Positions 25,338 to 34,158 of a stretch of 64,000 nucleotides of DNA are shown here, piece by piece. The stretch is from assembly GCA_937120475.1 (NCBI GenBank), contig CAKZJV010000009.1, positions 186,001 through 250,000 of the forward strand. Direction: 5' to 3'. Both the position numbers and the translations under genes were made by a program. How positions within the stretch are numbered: position 1 is the stretch's first letter; every line of letters starts with the position of its first letter. The notes beneath the pieces were generated by a model, which was not told the origin of the DNA, did not search any database, and saw only the letters and a program-made list of their open reading frames with translations. Source of the DNA: an uncultured Cryomorphaceae bacterium. GTDB taxonomy: Bacteria; Bacteroidota; Bacteroidia; Flavobacteriales; Schleiferiaceae.

Positions 25338-26271
25338 CAATCTCAAAAAGGAGGGCTTCCTGGCCCTCCTTTTTTGTTTGGTTTGGGGTTCAGCCCTTCA
25401 GGCGCAAGACGACCTGATGGATTTGCTGGAAGAAGAACAAGGCCCCACTACCGAGTATGCTTTTGCCACCTTTAAAGGAACCAAGGTGGTTAACCTGCAA
25501 TCGCCTGAATTACCGGGCAAGGGAGTTTTGCAGTACACCATTCTCCACCGTTTCGGAGCTTTTAATGACGATTACTTTTATAATTTCCTGGGCCTGGATA
25601 ATGCACAGGTCCGTTTAACGCTGGATTACTCTGTAACGGATTGGCTCAACTTCGGCTTGGGCCATAGTAGTGTCAACAAAATTTACGATGGCTTTGTAAA
25701 GTACCGCTTAATCCGCCAAAGTAAGGGTGCCAAAACCTTCCCCTTCACCATTACGGGGTTTTCAGGTCTTTATTACAGTGCCCTACGCTTTCCGGAGGGC
25801 CAGCCTTTTAACGAATCGGACCGGCTAAGCTATGTGCATGAATTAGTGGTGGCCCGTAAGTTCAGCCAGAAATTTTCGGCAGAAATTGTTCCAACGGTTA
25901 CGCATTTTAACCTGGTGGATAGTGCCGATTTTTCCAATGACATTTTCTCCATTGGTGTAGCGGCCCGCTACAAGTTCACCCGTATGCATTCCTTCAATGT
26001 GGAATACGTCTATCAATTGAATCCCAACTCATTTGTAAACCCCGAAAACGGGGAATTTCAGAATTACCCCAATGCACTTTCGATTGGAGTGGATATTGAA
26101 ACGGGGGGACACGTTTTTCAGCTCTTTTTCACCAACTCCAGGGGGGTTGCAGAACCGTACGTTTTTTCAAGAACCCCGGGAAGCTGGCTGGATGGTGATA
26201 TCCATTTCGGCTTTAATATTTCCCGTGTTTTTACCATTCAGCGACCCAAAGTACCGGAGGAGGAAGGGTAG
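25324..26271 (+). CDS. DUF5777-family outer membrane beta-barrel-like protein
   Basis: A 315-residue exported protein of the DUF5777 type. A signal peptide (1-24, ending ALQAQ) is followed by an acidic stretch and a beta-rich body (TTEYAFATFKGTKVVNLQSP, LQYTILHRFG, then a C-terminal FGFNISRVF strand ending in F), consistent with an outer membrane barrel. The ATG at 25324 overlaps the YceI gene. Its signal-peptide codons contain a perfect terminator hairpin (25345-25376), so translation from this start would compete with termination. No later ATG restores a complete signal peptide. Confidence 0.83.
   Translation: MTKNNNLKKEGFLALLFCLVWGSALQAQDDLMDLLEEEQGPTTEYAFATFKGTKVVNLQSPELPGKGVLQYTILHRFGAFNDDYFYNFLGLDNAQVRLTLDYSVTDWLNFGLGHSSVNKIYDGFVKYRLIRQSKGAKTFPFTITGFSGLYYSALRFPEGQPFNESDRLSYVHELVVARKFSQKFSAEIVPTVTHFNLVDSADFSNDIFSIGVAARYKFTRMHSFNVEYVYQLNPNSFVNPENGEFQNYPNALSIGVDIETGGHVFQLFFTNSRGVAEPYVFSRTPGSWLDGDIHFGFNISRVFTIQRPKVPEEEG
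25345..25376 (+). terminator. Terminator hairpin embedded in the DUF5777 coding sequence
   Basis: AAAAAGGAGGGC (25345-25356) pairs perfectly with GCCCTCCTTTTT (25363-25374) over a 6-nt loop, and the T-run continues to 25375. It begins 8 nt after the YceI stop codon but lies within codons 8-18 of the DUF5777 gene. It looks like a real intrinsic terminator or a translation-coupled attenuator. Confidence 0.8.
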
Positions 26272-26279
26272 AAAAAACC

Positions 26280-27149
26280 TTAGTACACCACTATTTTGCG
26301 GCTAGCCTCAACCCCGTTACTGCGGACGAGCGCGATCAAAATACCCTTGGGAAGGTTTTCAAGGGTCACCCGGTTCTGCCGGGCTTGGAAACTTTCCTTA
26401 CGGAGCAACTGTCCGCCCAAGTTGTAAAAACTCAACTGTGCTTCAGGCCGGTAGGTTTCCGGTAGGCTGATATCTAAAAAGCGGCCTCTTTGTACCATCG
26501 ATGGTTTTTCCACTTCAAATTCCTCAACACCGATTGGTGAGCCTTGTCCCATAAAAATGGAAGAATCAGGAATAGATTGATAAGCAAAATCCTTTATAGT
26601 GACCGAACGTAAATCGGCTGCCACATCCAAACGAATCCAACCGTAAAAAGTACCGTTGGTACTATCAGAGGTAGGAGCAGTAAAACGCAAGCCCAAAAAG
26701 CCATCGGTTACCCCGTTGATGGTATCGGCCCATTGGCTATTGGGGTAAGGCGTATCGATGGCAAAAGCCAGGTAGCCGATGTTGCGCCCCGGGTTAATGC
26801 CCTGAAATGTATCCGTAGGCATAATAGTATCTCCCAGGTAAAGACGGGCCGCATAATTATAATTGGCCTGGGTTTTTCCTACTACCTGGTTGAATACGCT
26901 GTTTCCTGAGCGGATCAGTACTCCTGTAAAATCAAAACTGGAAGAATCCACTAGTTGAACGATTCGAAAGTCGATTACACCGGCCGTGTCCTGGTCAATG
27001 TTGAAGTCGTAAAAATCACCGTTATTACTTAAGGTAGTATCTTCAATATCGGTCCAGATGACCTGCCCCGGAAGGGCTTGTGCTCCCAACAGGGCCGAGG
27101 CCATTCCGGTGTATTTCAATAATCTCTTTTCGAGTTTTTCTTTTTCCAT
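26280..27149 (-). CDS. Secreted protein with T9SS type A sorting domain
   Basis: A 289-residue exported protein. A charged N-terminus (MEKEKLEKRLLKY) precedes a hydrophobic signal region ending near residue 29. The body is a predicted all-beta domain of unknown function (DFNIDQDTAGVIDFRIVQL). The last 70 residues resemble a type IX sorting domain (FLDISLPETYRPEAQLSFYN, then LENLPKGILIALV and a basic end KIVVY). It is probably exported across the outer membrane. It is convergent with DUF5777 (8 bp apart) and follows the fusion gene on the same strand after 36 bp. No catalytic motif is visible. Confidence 0.75.
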   Translation of the reverse strand: MEKEKLEKRLLKYTGMASALLGAQALPGQVIWTDIEDTTLSNNGDFYDFNIDQDTAGVIDFRIVQLVDSSSFDFTGVLIRSGNSVFNQVVGKTQANYNYAARLYLGDTIMPTDTFQGINPGRNIGYLAFAIDTPYPNSQWADTINGVTDGFLGLRFTAPTSDSTNGTFYGWIRLDVAADLRSVTIKDFAYQSIPDSSIFMGQGSPIGVEEFEVEKPSMVQRGRFLDISLPETYRPEAQLSFYNLGGQLLRKESFQARQNRVTLENLPKGILIALVRSNGVEASRKIVVY

Positions 27150-27185
27150 AAATGTGAATTCCGCTTCAAAAATCCTAAAAACAAT

Positions 27186-29651
27186 CTACATCCCAAACAT
27201 ATTGCGGTAAAGGCTGGGATCAACCTCTTTAACTGCCCTATCCACGTTCATATTGTAACCGGTAAAAGCGGCAAGCTGTTCCATTACTGCCCTGGGCTTT
27301 TTAAGGCAATCGTGATATTGAACATTTAATACCTGCATTTGGGGCTGCTGCTTTAGCCAGGTAGTTATAAGCTCTTCTTCTCTTTGCAAATTAGCGGCAT
27401 GTTGGAAAGGAAAGGTTTGTTGCAGCTTTTCACGGTTCTCGCCCTGCATTACCTTTTGGGAAATTACCACTTCGGTCAAAGGCCTTTTCATATAAATAAC
27501 CTTGTAATTTTCCGATGCAGGCAAATACCTCAGCAAGGGAGAAACCACTTTTAAAACTTTTCCCCGGGCCTCCTGCACCCAATTGTTTTCCCATCCCAAC
27601 TGCTTAACAGCCTCATACTCCAGGTAGCCATTGGGGTTGTGGTGGTCTTGGGTTCGCTTACCATCGGTTAAAACCGCTATGCCGGCCGCCTGTAGCATTT
27701 GCATCATCAGGCTGGTTCCGCTGCGCGGGAGTCCGGAAACTATAAGAATAGGTCCGGTGTCTATTTGTTTTCCCTCTAGAGTTTGTAATAGCGTGCGGGC
27801 CTTTTCATGACCGGGAGCTTGTTGCAGGGCCAACTTTAAGGCTAATATCGCCTCCTTCTTTTTCCCCAGCTTATTCAGGGAAAGCCCCATATAGTAATGG
27901 GCATTGGGCTGGTAAAAAAGTAATTCAAGGCTACGATCAAACGTAAGCAAGGCTTCCTCATAGTTTTCAGTTTCCACCAAACAACGCCCGCTGGCCGTTA
28001 AGGCCATTGCATTTTGAGGATCAAGTGCCAGCGATTTTTGGAAGTACCCGAGTGCCTCATCTACCTGGCCGCTCAATAACAGCGCCTTGCCCGCTTCATT
28101 AAATAATTGCACGGATTGCGCTCCCGCCTTTTCCAAACTACGGAACCTGACCAGCGCTTCACTTACCTTACCCGTGTAGAGATACAGCATAGCTTGCATA
28201 AAGATAAAGTGCGGGTGTTGCTCATTTTCGGCTTCAAGGCTTTCCAGGTGGTCTTGTAAAGCCTGATGTTGCCCTTCTTTCAGCAGCAGGTCGGCCAATA
28301 AAATTGCGGAACGACCGTCTGCATATTGCCGGTAAAGTTCACGAGCCTTTTCCAGGGCTTCTGCAATACGGCCTCCATCCAGCAGGCTCAGGCAAAGGTT
28401 GTATTGCAATTCCAGTTCAGCCGCTCTTAAAGAGTTCTTTTCCGGTAGTTGTATATAGCCCATTTCTTCCAGCTCTTCCAAAAAACGACTATCGGCCGTA
28501 GGAGATGAACTAAGGAACTCAGCCGGGTTAAACATCCCTTCCCAGCTAGGGATATAACTATTTTCAGACGCTTTCTTCCAAAGATCATGACGCACACTTC
28601 CTTCCATGTCTTCTCCAACGGGCAGGTCAAAAAGGTGTAAGATAGTGGGTGCAACATCCAACAGTGAGGCTCCGTAAATAGGCTCCCCGGATTTAAAGGA
28701 AGGGCCCTGGGCCACCATTACACCGTATTTGCGATGTTCCAATGCCGGTGCTGCGGCTACTTCCGGTAGTTGCAAGGAACGAAGGGAGCCGGATTGAAAA
28801 CCATGATCCGAAACCAGCATGATGTGGCACTCTTCACCCGCCAAATGGAGCAGTCGCTCCAACATCATATCGTGGTAGCGGTAAGCTGCTTCCACTACAC
28901 CGCTATATCTATTGTAGGCTTCCTCATCCACCCCTTCCTGCCTGGGCGGATGGTATTTCATGGCTAAATGACAAAAGTGATCCAGGGCTTCATAATACAC
29001 AGCGGTTACGTCCCAATCCGTATTTTCAAGGCACCAGGTAGCTACATTATGAACCGAACTGCAATGCGCCAGAATTCGCATTAGTGATTTTACCACCTTA
29101 TCCTTTTCGGGATCTAGCTGAGCCGCCTTGGGTATAAAGGGTTCTATATGAGCCAGGGTAAGCTCGGCCGGGTGAACCCGTAAGGGCTGGAATGTATCCT
29201 CCAGGTTTTCAGGATAAATACAGGCTTTGGTTAGCGGCCATTCTTCTCCCCGTGCGGGAGCTTTTTCATGAAACTGGTTGGATACACAAACCCCGTTAAG
29301 CTTTTCCGCAGGGTGTGACGGCCACCAATTGATTACGTTGGTTTTTAAACCGGCCTCATTCAATATATTCCAAAAAGTGACCGATTTACGGGAGGTAGCC
29401 TGAACAGGATGTACTTCCCCCCGCAGTGAATCCACCTCCACAAAACCATGAATACCGTGGTCATACGCTCTTTTTGAGGTGGCTATGGAGGTCCAGAGCA
29501 TGGGGCTCAGGGCCGGGGAAAGTGTGGCCAGGTTACCACGCATACCGGAGTTTATCAAGGCCTGCAAAGCCGGTAGTTTTCCCTTCTTTAAAAGAGGATC
29601 AATGACCTGCCAATCCGCAGCATCCCAACCAATCAGCAACAGCTTCTTCAT
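27186..29651 (-). CDS. Phosphodiesterase/alkaline-phosphatase-fold, TPR and sulfotransferase fusion
   Basis: An 821-residue cytoplasmic-looking protein with three modules. Residues 1 to about 360 are an alkaline phosphatase superfamily phosphodiesterase domain (LIGWDAADW with metal-ligand D10, nucleophile T54 in [14 protein letters not shown] near 230, SDHGF near 284). Residues about 400-620 are TPR repeats ([31 protein letters not shown]). Residues about 632-821 are a P-loop sulfotransferase-like domain with GLPRSGTS near 637 and [13 protein letters not shown] near 725. The start is placed at the ATG of MKKLLLIG; an upstream in-frame codon adds only three residues. No signal peptide. Substrates are unknown. 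Divergent from the MacB-like permease. Confidence 0.85.
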   Translation of the reverse strand: MKKLLLIGWDAADWQVIDPLLKKGKLPALQALINSGMRGNLATLSPALSPMLWTSIATSKRAYDHGIHGFVEVDSLRGEVHPVQATSRKSVTFWNILNEAGLKTNVINWWPSHPAEKLNGVCVSNQFHEKAPARGEEWPLTKACIYPENLEDTFQPLRVHPAELTLAHIEPFIPKAAQLDPEKDKVVKSLMRILAHCSSVHNVATWCLENTDWDVTAVYYEALDHFCHLAMKYHPPRQEGVDEEAYNRYSGVVEAAYRYHDMMLERLLHLAGEECHIMLVSDHGFQSGSLRSLQLPEVAAAPALEHRKYGVMVAQGPSFKSGEPIYGASLLDVAPTILHLFDLPVGEDMEGSVRHDLWKKASENSYIPSWEGMFNPAEFLSSSPTADSRFLEELEEMGYIQLPEKNSLRAAELELQYNLCLSLLDGGRIAEALEKARELYRQYADGRSAILLADLLLKEGQHQALQDHLESLEAENEQHPHFIFMQAMLYLYTGKVSEALVRFRSLEKAGAQSVQLFNEAGKALLLSGQVDEALGYFQKSLALDPQNAMALTASGRCLVETENYEEALLTFDRSLELLFYQPNAHYYMGLSLNKLGKKKEAILALKLALQQAPGHEKARTLLQTLEGKQIDTGPILIVSGLPRSGTSLMMQMLQAAGIAVLTDGKRTQDHHNPNGYLEYEAVKQLGWENNWVQEARGKVLKVVSPLLRYLPASENYKVIYMKRPLTEVVISQKVMQGENREKLQQTFPFQHAANLQREEELITTWLKQQPQMQVLNVQYHDCLKKPRAVMEQLAAFTGYNMNVDRAVKEVDPSLYRNMFGM

Positions 29652-29716
29652 ATTCCACAAAAATAGCAGCTCTTTTTAGTGTGAGAATTGATAATTTTAA
29701 CCACCTCAACAGAAGT

Positions 29717-30961
29717 ATGAAGAACGGAGTATTCCTGGAAAATATTCGCATAGCACTGCAGTCCATTCGTGGGCAAATGCTGAGAACAGTACTCACGGGG
29801 CTTATTATAGCGATCGGTATTATGGCCCTGGTAGGTATATTGACCTCCATTGATATTATTAAAACTTCGCTAAGCGGACAGTTTGCTTTGATGGGTGCTA
29901 ATACTTTTACCATACGCAACCGCCAGGCCGATATACAAATAGGGCGCAACGGAAAAAGGCCCGAGGTATTTGCCGCTATTTCGTACCAGGAAGCACTGGA
30001 ATTCAAAGAGAAGTTTAAGGATAAGCCCGGTACGGTAAGCGTATCCTATATCGCCTCGGGTATTGCCGAGGTTACCCACGAAAAAGAGAAAACCAATCCC
30101 AACATTGCGGTTTGGGCAGCCGATGAAAACTATCTGAAAGCCGGGGGATATGAGCTGGCTACGGGAAGAAATATCACTATCAGCGATCTGGAAGAGGCTA
30201 AAGCGGTAGCGCTTATAGGCCAGGAAGTGAAGAAAAAACTTTTTGATAAGAAGGAACCTCTGGGGCAGAATATTGAAATAGGCGGCATACGCTACCGGGT
30301 TATCGGCACCCTGAAGGAAAAAGGTAGTGCCATGGGTTTTGGTGGCGACAAGTCCATTTTTATACCCATCACCAAAGCTCGTTCGGCTTTCAGCCGGCCC
30401 AGCCAAAGCTTTTCCATTAACGTAGTAGCCAGCGGCAGTGAAGAAATGGAGGAATCGGTTTCAGAGGCCACGGCCGTTATGCGAAAGGTACGCAGGCTAA
30501 AGCCCAAGGAAACCTCCAACTTCGGTATTATAAAAAGCGATAGCCTTTCAGAAACCCTGCTGGAGCAGTTGCGCTATGTTACGCTTGCAGCCATACTTAT
30601 AGGAGCTATTACGCTTTTTGGGGCCGCCATTGCCCTGATGAATATTATGCTGGTATCGGTTACCGAACGTACACGGGAGATCGGTATTCGAAAAGCGGTG
30701 GGTGCCAAATCCATCGTTATCAGAAGGCAGTTCCTTACCGAAGCGGTTATTATTTGCCTGATGGGTGGGGTAACCGGTATTATATTAGGGATACTGATCG
30801 GCAACCTTACTTCTGCGCTTTTCGATAGTAGCTTTGTAGTTCCCTGGATGTGGATATTCTGGTCGATCGTAATCTGCTTTTTTACCGGGCTTATTTCGGG
30901 CTTGTACCCAGCCATAAAAGCTTCGGCACTGGACCCGATAGAATCGCTGCGCTACGAATAA
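29717..30961 (+). CDS. ABC transporter permease, MacB/FtsX type
   Basis: A 414-residue inner membrane protein with an N-terminal transmembrane helix (about 20-42), a large periplasmic MacB-PCD domain (about 50-275) and a C-terminal FtsX domain with three helices ([14 protein letters not shown] near 325, [11 protein letters not shown], then [21 protein letters not shown] at the end). MacB-type permeases act by mechanotransmission with a separate ATPase, and none is encoded beside it. The start ATG at 29717 begins the conserved N-terminus; a GTG at 29681 would extend it toward the divergent fusion gene. The bidirectional terminator at 31003-31035 follows. Confidence 0.92.
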   Translation: MKNGVFLENIRIALQSIRGQMLRTVLTGLIIAIGIMALVGILTSIDIIKTSLSGQFALMGANTFTIRNRQADIQIGRNGKRPEVFAAISYQEALEFKEKFKDKPGTVSVSYIASGIAEVTHEKEKTNPNIAVWAADENYLKAGGYELATGRNITISDLEEAKAVALIGQEVKKKLFDKKEPLGQNIEIGGIRYRVIGTLKEKGSAMGFGGDKSIFIPITKARSAFSRPSQSFSINVVASGSEEMEESVSEATAVMRKVRRLKPKETSNFGIIKSDSLSETLLEQLRYVTLAAILIGAITLFGAAIALMNIMLVSVTERTREIGIRKAVGAKSIVIRRQFLTEAVIICLMGGVTGIILGILIGNLTSALFDSSFVVPWMWIFWSIVICFFTGLISGLYPAIKASALDPIESLRYE

Positions 30962-31002
30962 AAAAACTTGCCTGAAAGCAGCCAGGTAATGATGACCCAA
31001 CA

Positions 31003-31035
31003 AAAAAGCCCTTCGCAATGCGAAGGGCTTTTGTT
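31003..31035. terminator. Bidirectional terminator between the permease and rplI
   Basis: AAAAGCCCTTCGC pairs with GCGAAGGGCTTTT over a 3-nt loop, with A-rich and T-rich flanks that serve both strands. Confidence 0.88.
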
Positions 31036-31055
31036 TATCCTGCGGATATAACTTC

Positions 31056-31514
31056 TTACATCTGTCCGGACTCACCAACCACCTCGAAACCAAAATCAAT
31101 GGTAACTTCGCGGTGCAGGCGAATTTGAGCGGTATAAGGGCCTGTAGCCTTAATAGAACCACCCTGAATCTGGATGTACTTACGATCAATGTGATGACCG
31201 GCCTTTGACAACTCATTGGCCAGGTCGGCATTATTGATCGATCCGAACAGTTTATTTCCTTTACCTACTTTGGCTACTATACGAACTTCCAGTTCATTAA
31301 GAGCTTCAGCAGTTTTCTTGGCATCTTCAATTTCCTTAGCTTCTTTGTGCTTACGTTGCTTTAGGTTTTCTTCCAGCATTTTTCTAGCACCGGGAGTAGC
31401 CAGGGTAGCAAATCCGTAAGGTATAAGGTAGTTACGACCGTAACCATTCTTTACGGTTACGATGTCATCCTTATAGCCGAGGTTTTCCACATCTTGTTTT
31501 AAAATCAATTCCAT
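31056..31514 (-). CDS. rplI: 50S ribosomal protein bL9
   Basis: Ribosomal protein bL9 (152 aa) with the N-terminal 23S rRNA-binding domain (LKQDVENLGYKDDIVTVKNG, then YGRNYLIPYGFA) and a long helix to a C-terminal domain. Last gene of rpsF-rpsR-rplI, 11 bp after rpsR. Normal length and order for Bacteroidota. Confidence 0.97.
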   Translation of the reverse strand: MELILKQDVENLGYKDDIVTVKNGYGRNYLIPYGFATLATPGARKMLEENLKQRKHKEAKEIEDAKKTAEALNELEVRIVAKVGKGNKLFGSINNADLANELSKAGHHIDRKYIQIQGGSIKATGPYTAQIRLHREVTIDFGFEVVGESGQM

Positions 31515-31525
31515 AGTAACTCCGC

Positions 31526-31813
31526 TTATTTAAGGTTATCAGTAACGTAAGGCATCAAAGCCAGGTGACGGGCACGCTTAATAGCAGTAGATACTTTACG
31601 CTGGTACTTCAAAGAAGTTCCGGTAATTCTACGTGGAAGGATCTTACCCTGCTCGTTTACAAACTGGGTAAGGAAGTTGGTATCTTTATAATCTACATAT
31701 TTAAGGCCGTAACGCTTGAAACGGTCGTACTTTTCCCTCTTTCCAGTGTCAATACTGAGAGGTTGCAGATATCTGATTTCGGACTGATTGGAGCCGGTTT
31801 CTAATTCACTCAT
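31526..31813 (-). CDS. rpsR: 30S ribosomal protein bS18
   Basis: Ribosomal protein bS18 (95 aa) with the signature [19 protein letters not shown] and [19 protein letters not shown], which contacts bS6 and 16S rRNA in the small-subunit platform. The N-terminal extension of about 25 residues is usual for the phylum. It lies 13 bp after rpsF. Confidence 0.97.
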   Translation of the reverse strand: MSELETGSNQSEIRYLQPLSIDTGKREKYDRFKRYGLKYVDYKDTNFLTQFVNEQGKILPRRITGTSLKYQRKVSTAIKRARHLALMPYVTDNLK

Positions 31814-31826
31814 GGTTCAAAAATTT

Positions 31827-32162
31827 TTAGGCGTTTTGCATTTTTTTCCTGCGCTTGGCGGCAAACTCTACATGGTGTTTGTCCATTCTTACGGTCAGAA
31901 AACGCATAATGCGCTCGTCACGTTTCATTTCCACTTCCATGTTTTCAATTACCTCACCAGGTGCCTGAAATTCCATTAAATGATAAAAACCACTCCTTTT
32001 GTGCTGGATAGGGTAAGCCAGCTTGCGCAGCCCCCAGTTTTCTTCGGCCAGCACCTTGCCATCCTTGCTTTCAAGAAGGCCTTTGAATTTTTCTACCGTT
32101 TCCCTTACCTGTTCATCAGATAAGACGGGATTCATAATGAAAACGGTTTCGTACTGATTCAT
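31827..32162 (-). CDS. rpsF: 30S ribosomal protein bS6
   Basis: Ribosomal protein bS6 (111 aa; [38 protein letters not shown]). First gene of the rpsF-rpsR-rplI operon. The promoter at 32214-32221 gives a leader of about 45 nt. I could not recognise the known S6:S18-binding leader element there. Confidence 0.97.
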   Translation of the reverse strand: MNQYETVFIMNPVLSDEQVRETVEKFKGLLESKDGKVLAEENWGLRKLAYPIQHKRSGFYHLMEFQAPGEVIENMEVEMKRDERIMRFLTVRMDKHHVEFAAKRRKKMQNA

Positions 32163-32213
32163 TAGTTAATAATTTAGTTTCTAATACCTTATTGGTTCCC
32201 AAAAAAGGGAGGG

Positions 32214-32221
32214 CAAAAGTA
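32214..32221 (-). promoter_or_regulatory. -7 promoter element of the rpsF operon
   Basis: On the minus strand this is TACTTTTG, 51 nt upstream of the rpsF ATG. Confidence 0.6.
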
Positions 32222-32255
32222 AACTAATCTATTGGATTAGGCAAGAACCTTAAAA

Positions 32256-33170
32256 CTAGTACTTCACCACTTTAAAGCGGTTGATATCCTTATCCGGAGT
32301 ATAGGTTTCCAAAATGTAGGTGCCGGGGCTCAGGCCCGAGGTGTTTATATGCACCTCATCCGAACTGGTAATATGGATTTCACGTACGGCCCTGCCACTC
32401 ATATCCAACAGTCTCAATTCATGGTTTTCACCATCGCCCATGCTAATGGTAATATGGTCTTTAAACGGGTTGGGAAAGTAGCTTACGTTTACCGGAGTTT
32501 CCCCAAGTGAAATATTGGACGAACTAATGATCACCAGCTTAGGCCTCCGGTTGGGGTCAGCATGATCACTGGAGGCGTAAACTACCCTGCGAAAATGATT
32601 GGTGTCGGCCAGAGAAATCATCATGCCGTGGCTATTGGCCGGATCATTGACCATATCCTGAACCAGTTGGGTGACATCAATCACCTGATCCTGGTATTTA
32701 CTGGTTGTGGCAGCTATAGTTACTTCATTTTGTGTGCTTACCGCAGGGCGGGTATTCCAGGTAACCGTTTGTTCATTCCAAGGGCTGGTAATGCGCTGGA
32801 GTAAACAGGCGTTAGATCCTGAGAGATTGGAATGACCATCATCTCCGCTGGTAGGGTTCCCATATAAGTAAAGAGTAGCCGAAACAATTTGAGTTTGAGC
32901 GTTGAAACTCGAAAGGTCAAAGTCCATAAGACTTTTCCGGGCACCCTCTACTCCGCTCCAGGTCCATTCGTTAGCCTGGTAATCCCGTATATTTCCAAAG
33001 TTGGCATTATTTACATCCCCGTGCGAAGTGCCGGTTGAAGACAGCCTCCAGATCATGGCATCTTTACCAGAGGTCGCGTCCGGTTGTAATACCAGCGTAT
33101 CCTGTGCCTTGGTTGAAAAAAATAAAAATTGTGCAAACAGAAGAGTACCGAGAATAGATTTAGGTCTCAT
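32256..33170 (-). CDS. DNRLRE-domain secreted protein with T9SS type A sorting domain
   Basis: A 304-residue secreted protein. A signal peptide (about 1-22, ending STKAQ) is followed by a DNRLRE-type beta-sandwich (about 25-215: the SATLYLYGN strand, SPWNEQTVTWNTRP, ISLADTNHFRRVVYAS), a fold used for surface adhesion or carbohydrate-associated proteins. A T9SS C-terminal domain follows (VSYFPNPFKDHITISM, then LSPGTYILETYT). The ATG at 33170 is chosen because it begins the signal peptide; an in-frame codon at 33194 adds eight residues. Its promoter at 33200-33207 lies just upstream. Divergent from the transketolase operon. Confidence 0.86.
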   Translation of the reverse strand: MRPKSILGTLLFAQFLFFSTKAQDTLVLQPDATSGKDAMIWRLSSTGTSHGDVNNANFGNIRDYQANEWTWSGVEGARKSLMDFDLSSFNAQTQIVSATLYLYGNPTSGDDGHSNLSGSNACLLQRITSPWNEQTVTWNTRPAVSTQNEVTIAATTSKYQDQVIDVTQLVQDMVNDPANSHGMMISLADTNHFRRVVYASSDHADPNRRPKLVIISSSNISLGETPVNVSYFPNPFKDHITISMGDGENHELRLLDMSGRAVREIHITSSDEVHINTSGLSPGTYILETYTPDKDINRFKVVKY

Positions 33171-33199
33171 TAGGATTTGATTTAAAATTAACAATGGAA

Positions 33200-33207
33200 C
33201 AAAGGTA
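33200..33207 (-). promoter_or_regulatory. -7 promoter element of the DNRLRE gene
   Basis: On the minus strand this is TACCTTTG, 29 nt upstream of the chosen ATG at 33170. Confidence 0.6.
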
Positions 33208-33269
33208 TAGGATTTCCTTAACGGCTACTTTTTATCAACAAAAGCTTTCATAAGCCGTACCTTAAATTC

Positions 33270-33277
33270 TACTTTTG
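33270..33277 (+). promoter_or_regulatory. -7 promoter element of the split transketolase operon
   Basis: TACTTTTG matches TAnnTTTG and lies 23 nt before the ATG at 33301. Confidence 0.6.
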
Positions 33278-33300
33278 CAGATCATTGATTTTAAAACACT

Positions 33301-34149
33301 ATGAGTAATATTACCGAGCTTAAACAAATAGCTTCCCAGGTTAGAAGGGATATTGTACGGATGGTTCACAGTGCCCAATCCGGCCACCCCGGGGGCTCCT
33401 TAGGATGTACTGATTTTATGGTTGCCCTTTACTTTGAGGTGATGAACCATAACGCGGCCAACTTTAATATGGACGGCCAAAATGAAGATCTGTTTTTCCT
33501 TTCTAACGGTCACATTAGCCCGGTTTTTTATAGTGTATTAAGTCGCAGTGGCTACTTCAATATTGATGAAATGAGCACTTTCCGCCAGCTTAACTCCAGG
33601 CTGCAAGGTCACCCCACTACGCATGAGGGCCTGCCTGGCGTACGTGTGGCTTCCGGGTCATTGGGACAAGGAATGTCGGTGGCGGCTGGTGCCGCACTTA
33701 CTAAAAAGCTCAACGGTGATTCCAGCCTGGTTTTTAGTTTACACGGTGACGGTGAGTTGCAAGAAGGGCAAATTTGGGAAGCAGCCATGTTTGCACCCAA
33801 CCATCAGGTTGATAACCTAATTTGTACAATCGATGCCAACGGTCAGCAAATTGATGGTAGCACCGAGGAGGTAATGTCGCTGGGAGATATTGGTGGAAAA
33901 TTCGAAGCTTTTGGTTGGGACGTTATGCACATTGAAAACGGGAACGATATGAGTCAGGTGCTGGCCGGTCTTAACCAGGCCAAAACCCGCACCGGTCAAG
34001 GGAAACCAGTTTTGATAGTGATGAAAACGGACATGGGTAGCGGAGTAGATTTTATGGAAGGCACCCATGAATGGCACGGTATTGCCCCTAACGATGATCA
34101 GTTGGCTTCCGCACTTAATCAGTTGGAGGAAACCCTCGGTGATTATTAA
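33301..34149 (+). CDS. Transketolase, N-terminal (thiamine diphosphate-binding) subunit
   Basis: The first half of a split transketolase (282 aa), with the pyrophosphate-binding module: SGHPGGSLGCTDF near 28-40, GSLGQGMSVA near 119-128 and the GDG motif HGDGELQEGQIWEA near 147-160. Transketolase transfers two-carbon ketol units in the non-oxidative pentose phosphate pathway. Two-gene transketolases are common, and the halves are usually adjacent. Here a VWA-domain gene lies between them with 9- and 10-bp gaps. Its own promoter is at 33270-33277. Confidence 0.95.
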   Translation: MSNITELKQIASQVRRDIVRMVHSAQSGHPGGSLGCTDFMVALYFEVMNHNAANFNMDGQNEDLFFLSNGHISPVFYSVLSRSGYFNIDEMSTFRQLNSRLQGHPTTHEGLPGVRVASGSLGQGMSVAAGAALTKKLNGDSSLVFSLHGDGELQEGQIWEAAMFAPNHQVDNLICTIDANGQQIDGSTEEVMSLGDIGGKFEAFGWDVMHIENGNDMSQVLAGLNQAKTRTGQGKPVLIVMKTDMGSGVDFMEGTHEWHGIAPNDDQLASALNQLEETLGDY

Positions 34150-34158
34150 ACTTTATAG

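Noticed and set aside
32163-32213. A regulatory S6:S18-binding leader in front of rpsF.
   Set aside because: The short leader has no structure I could match to the known motif.
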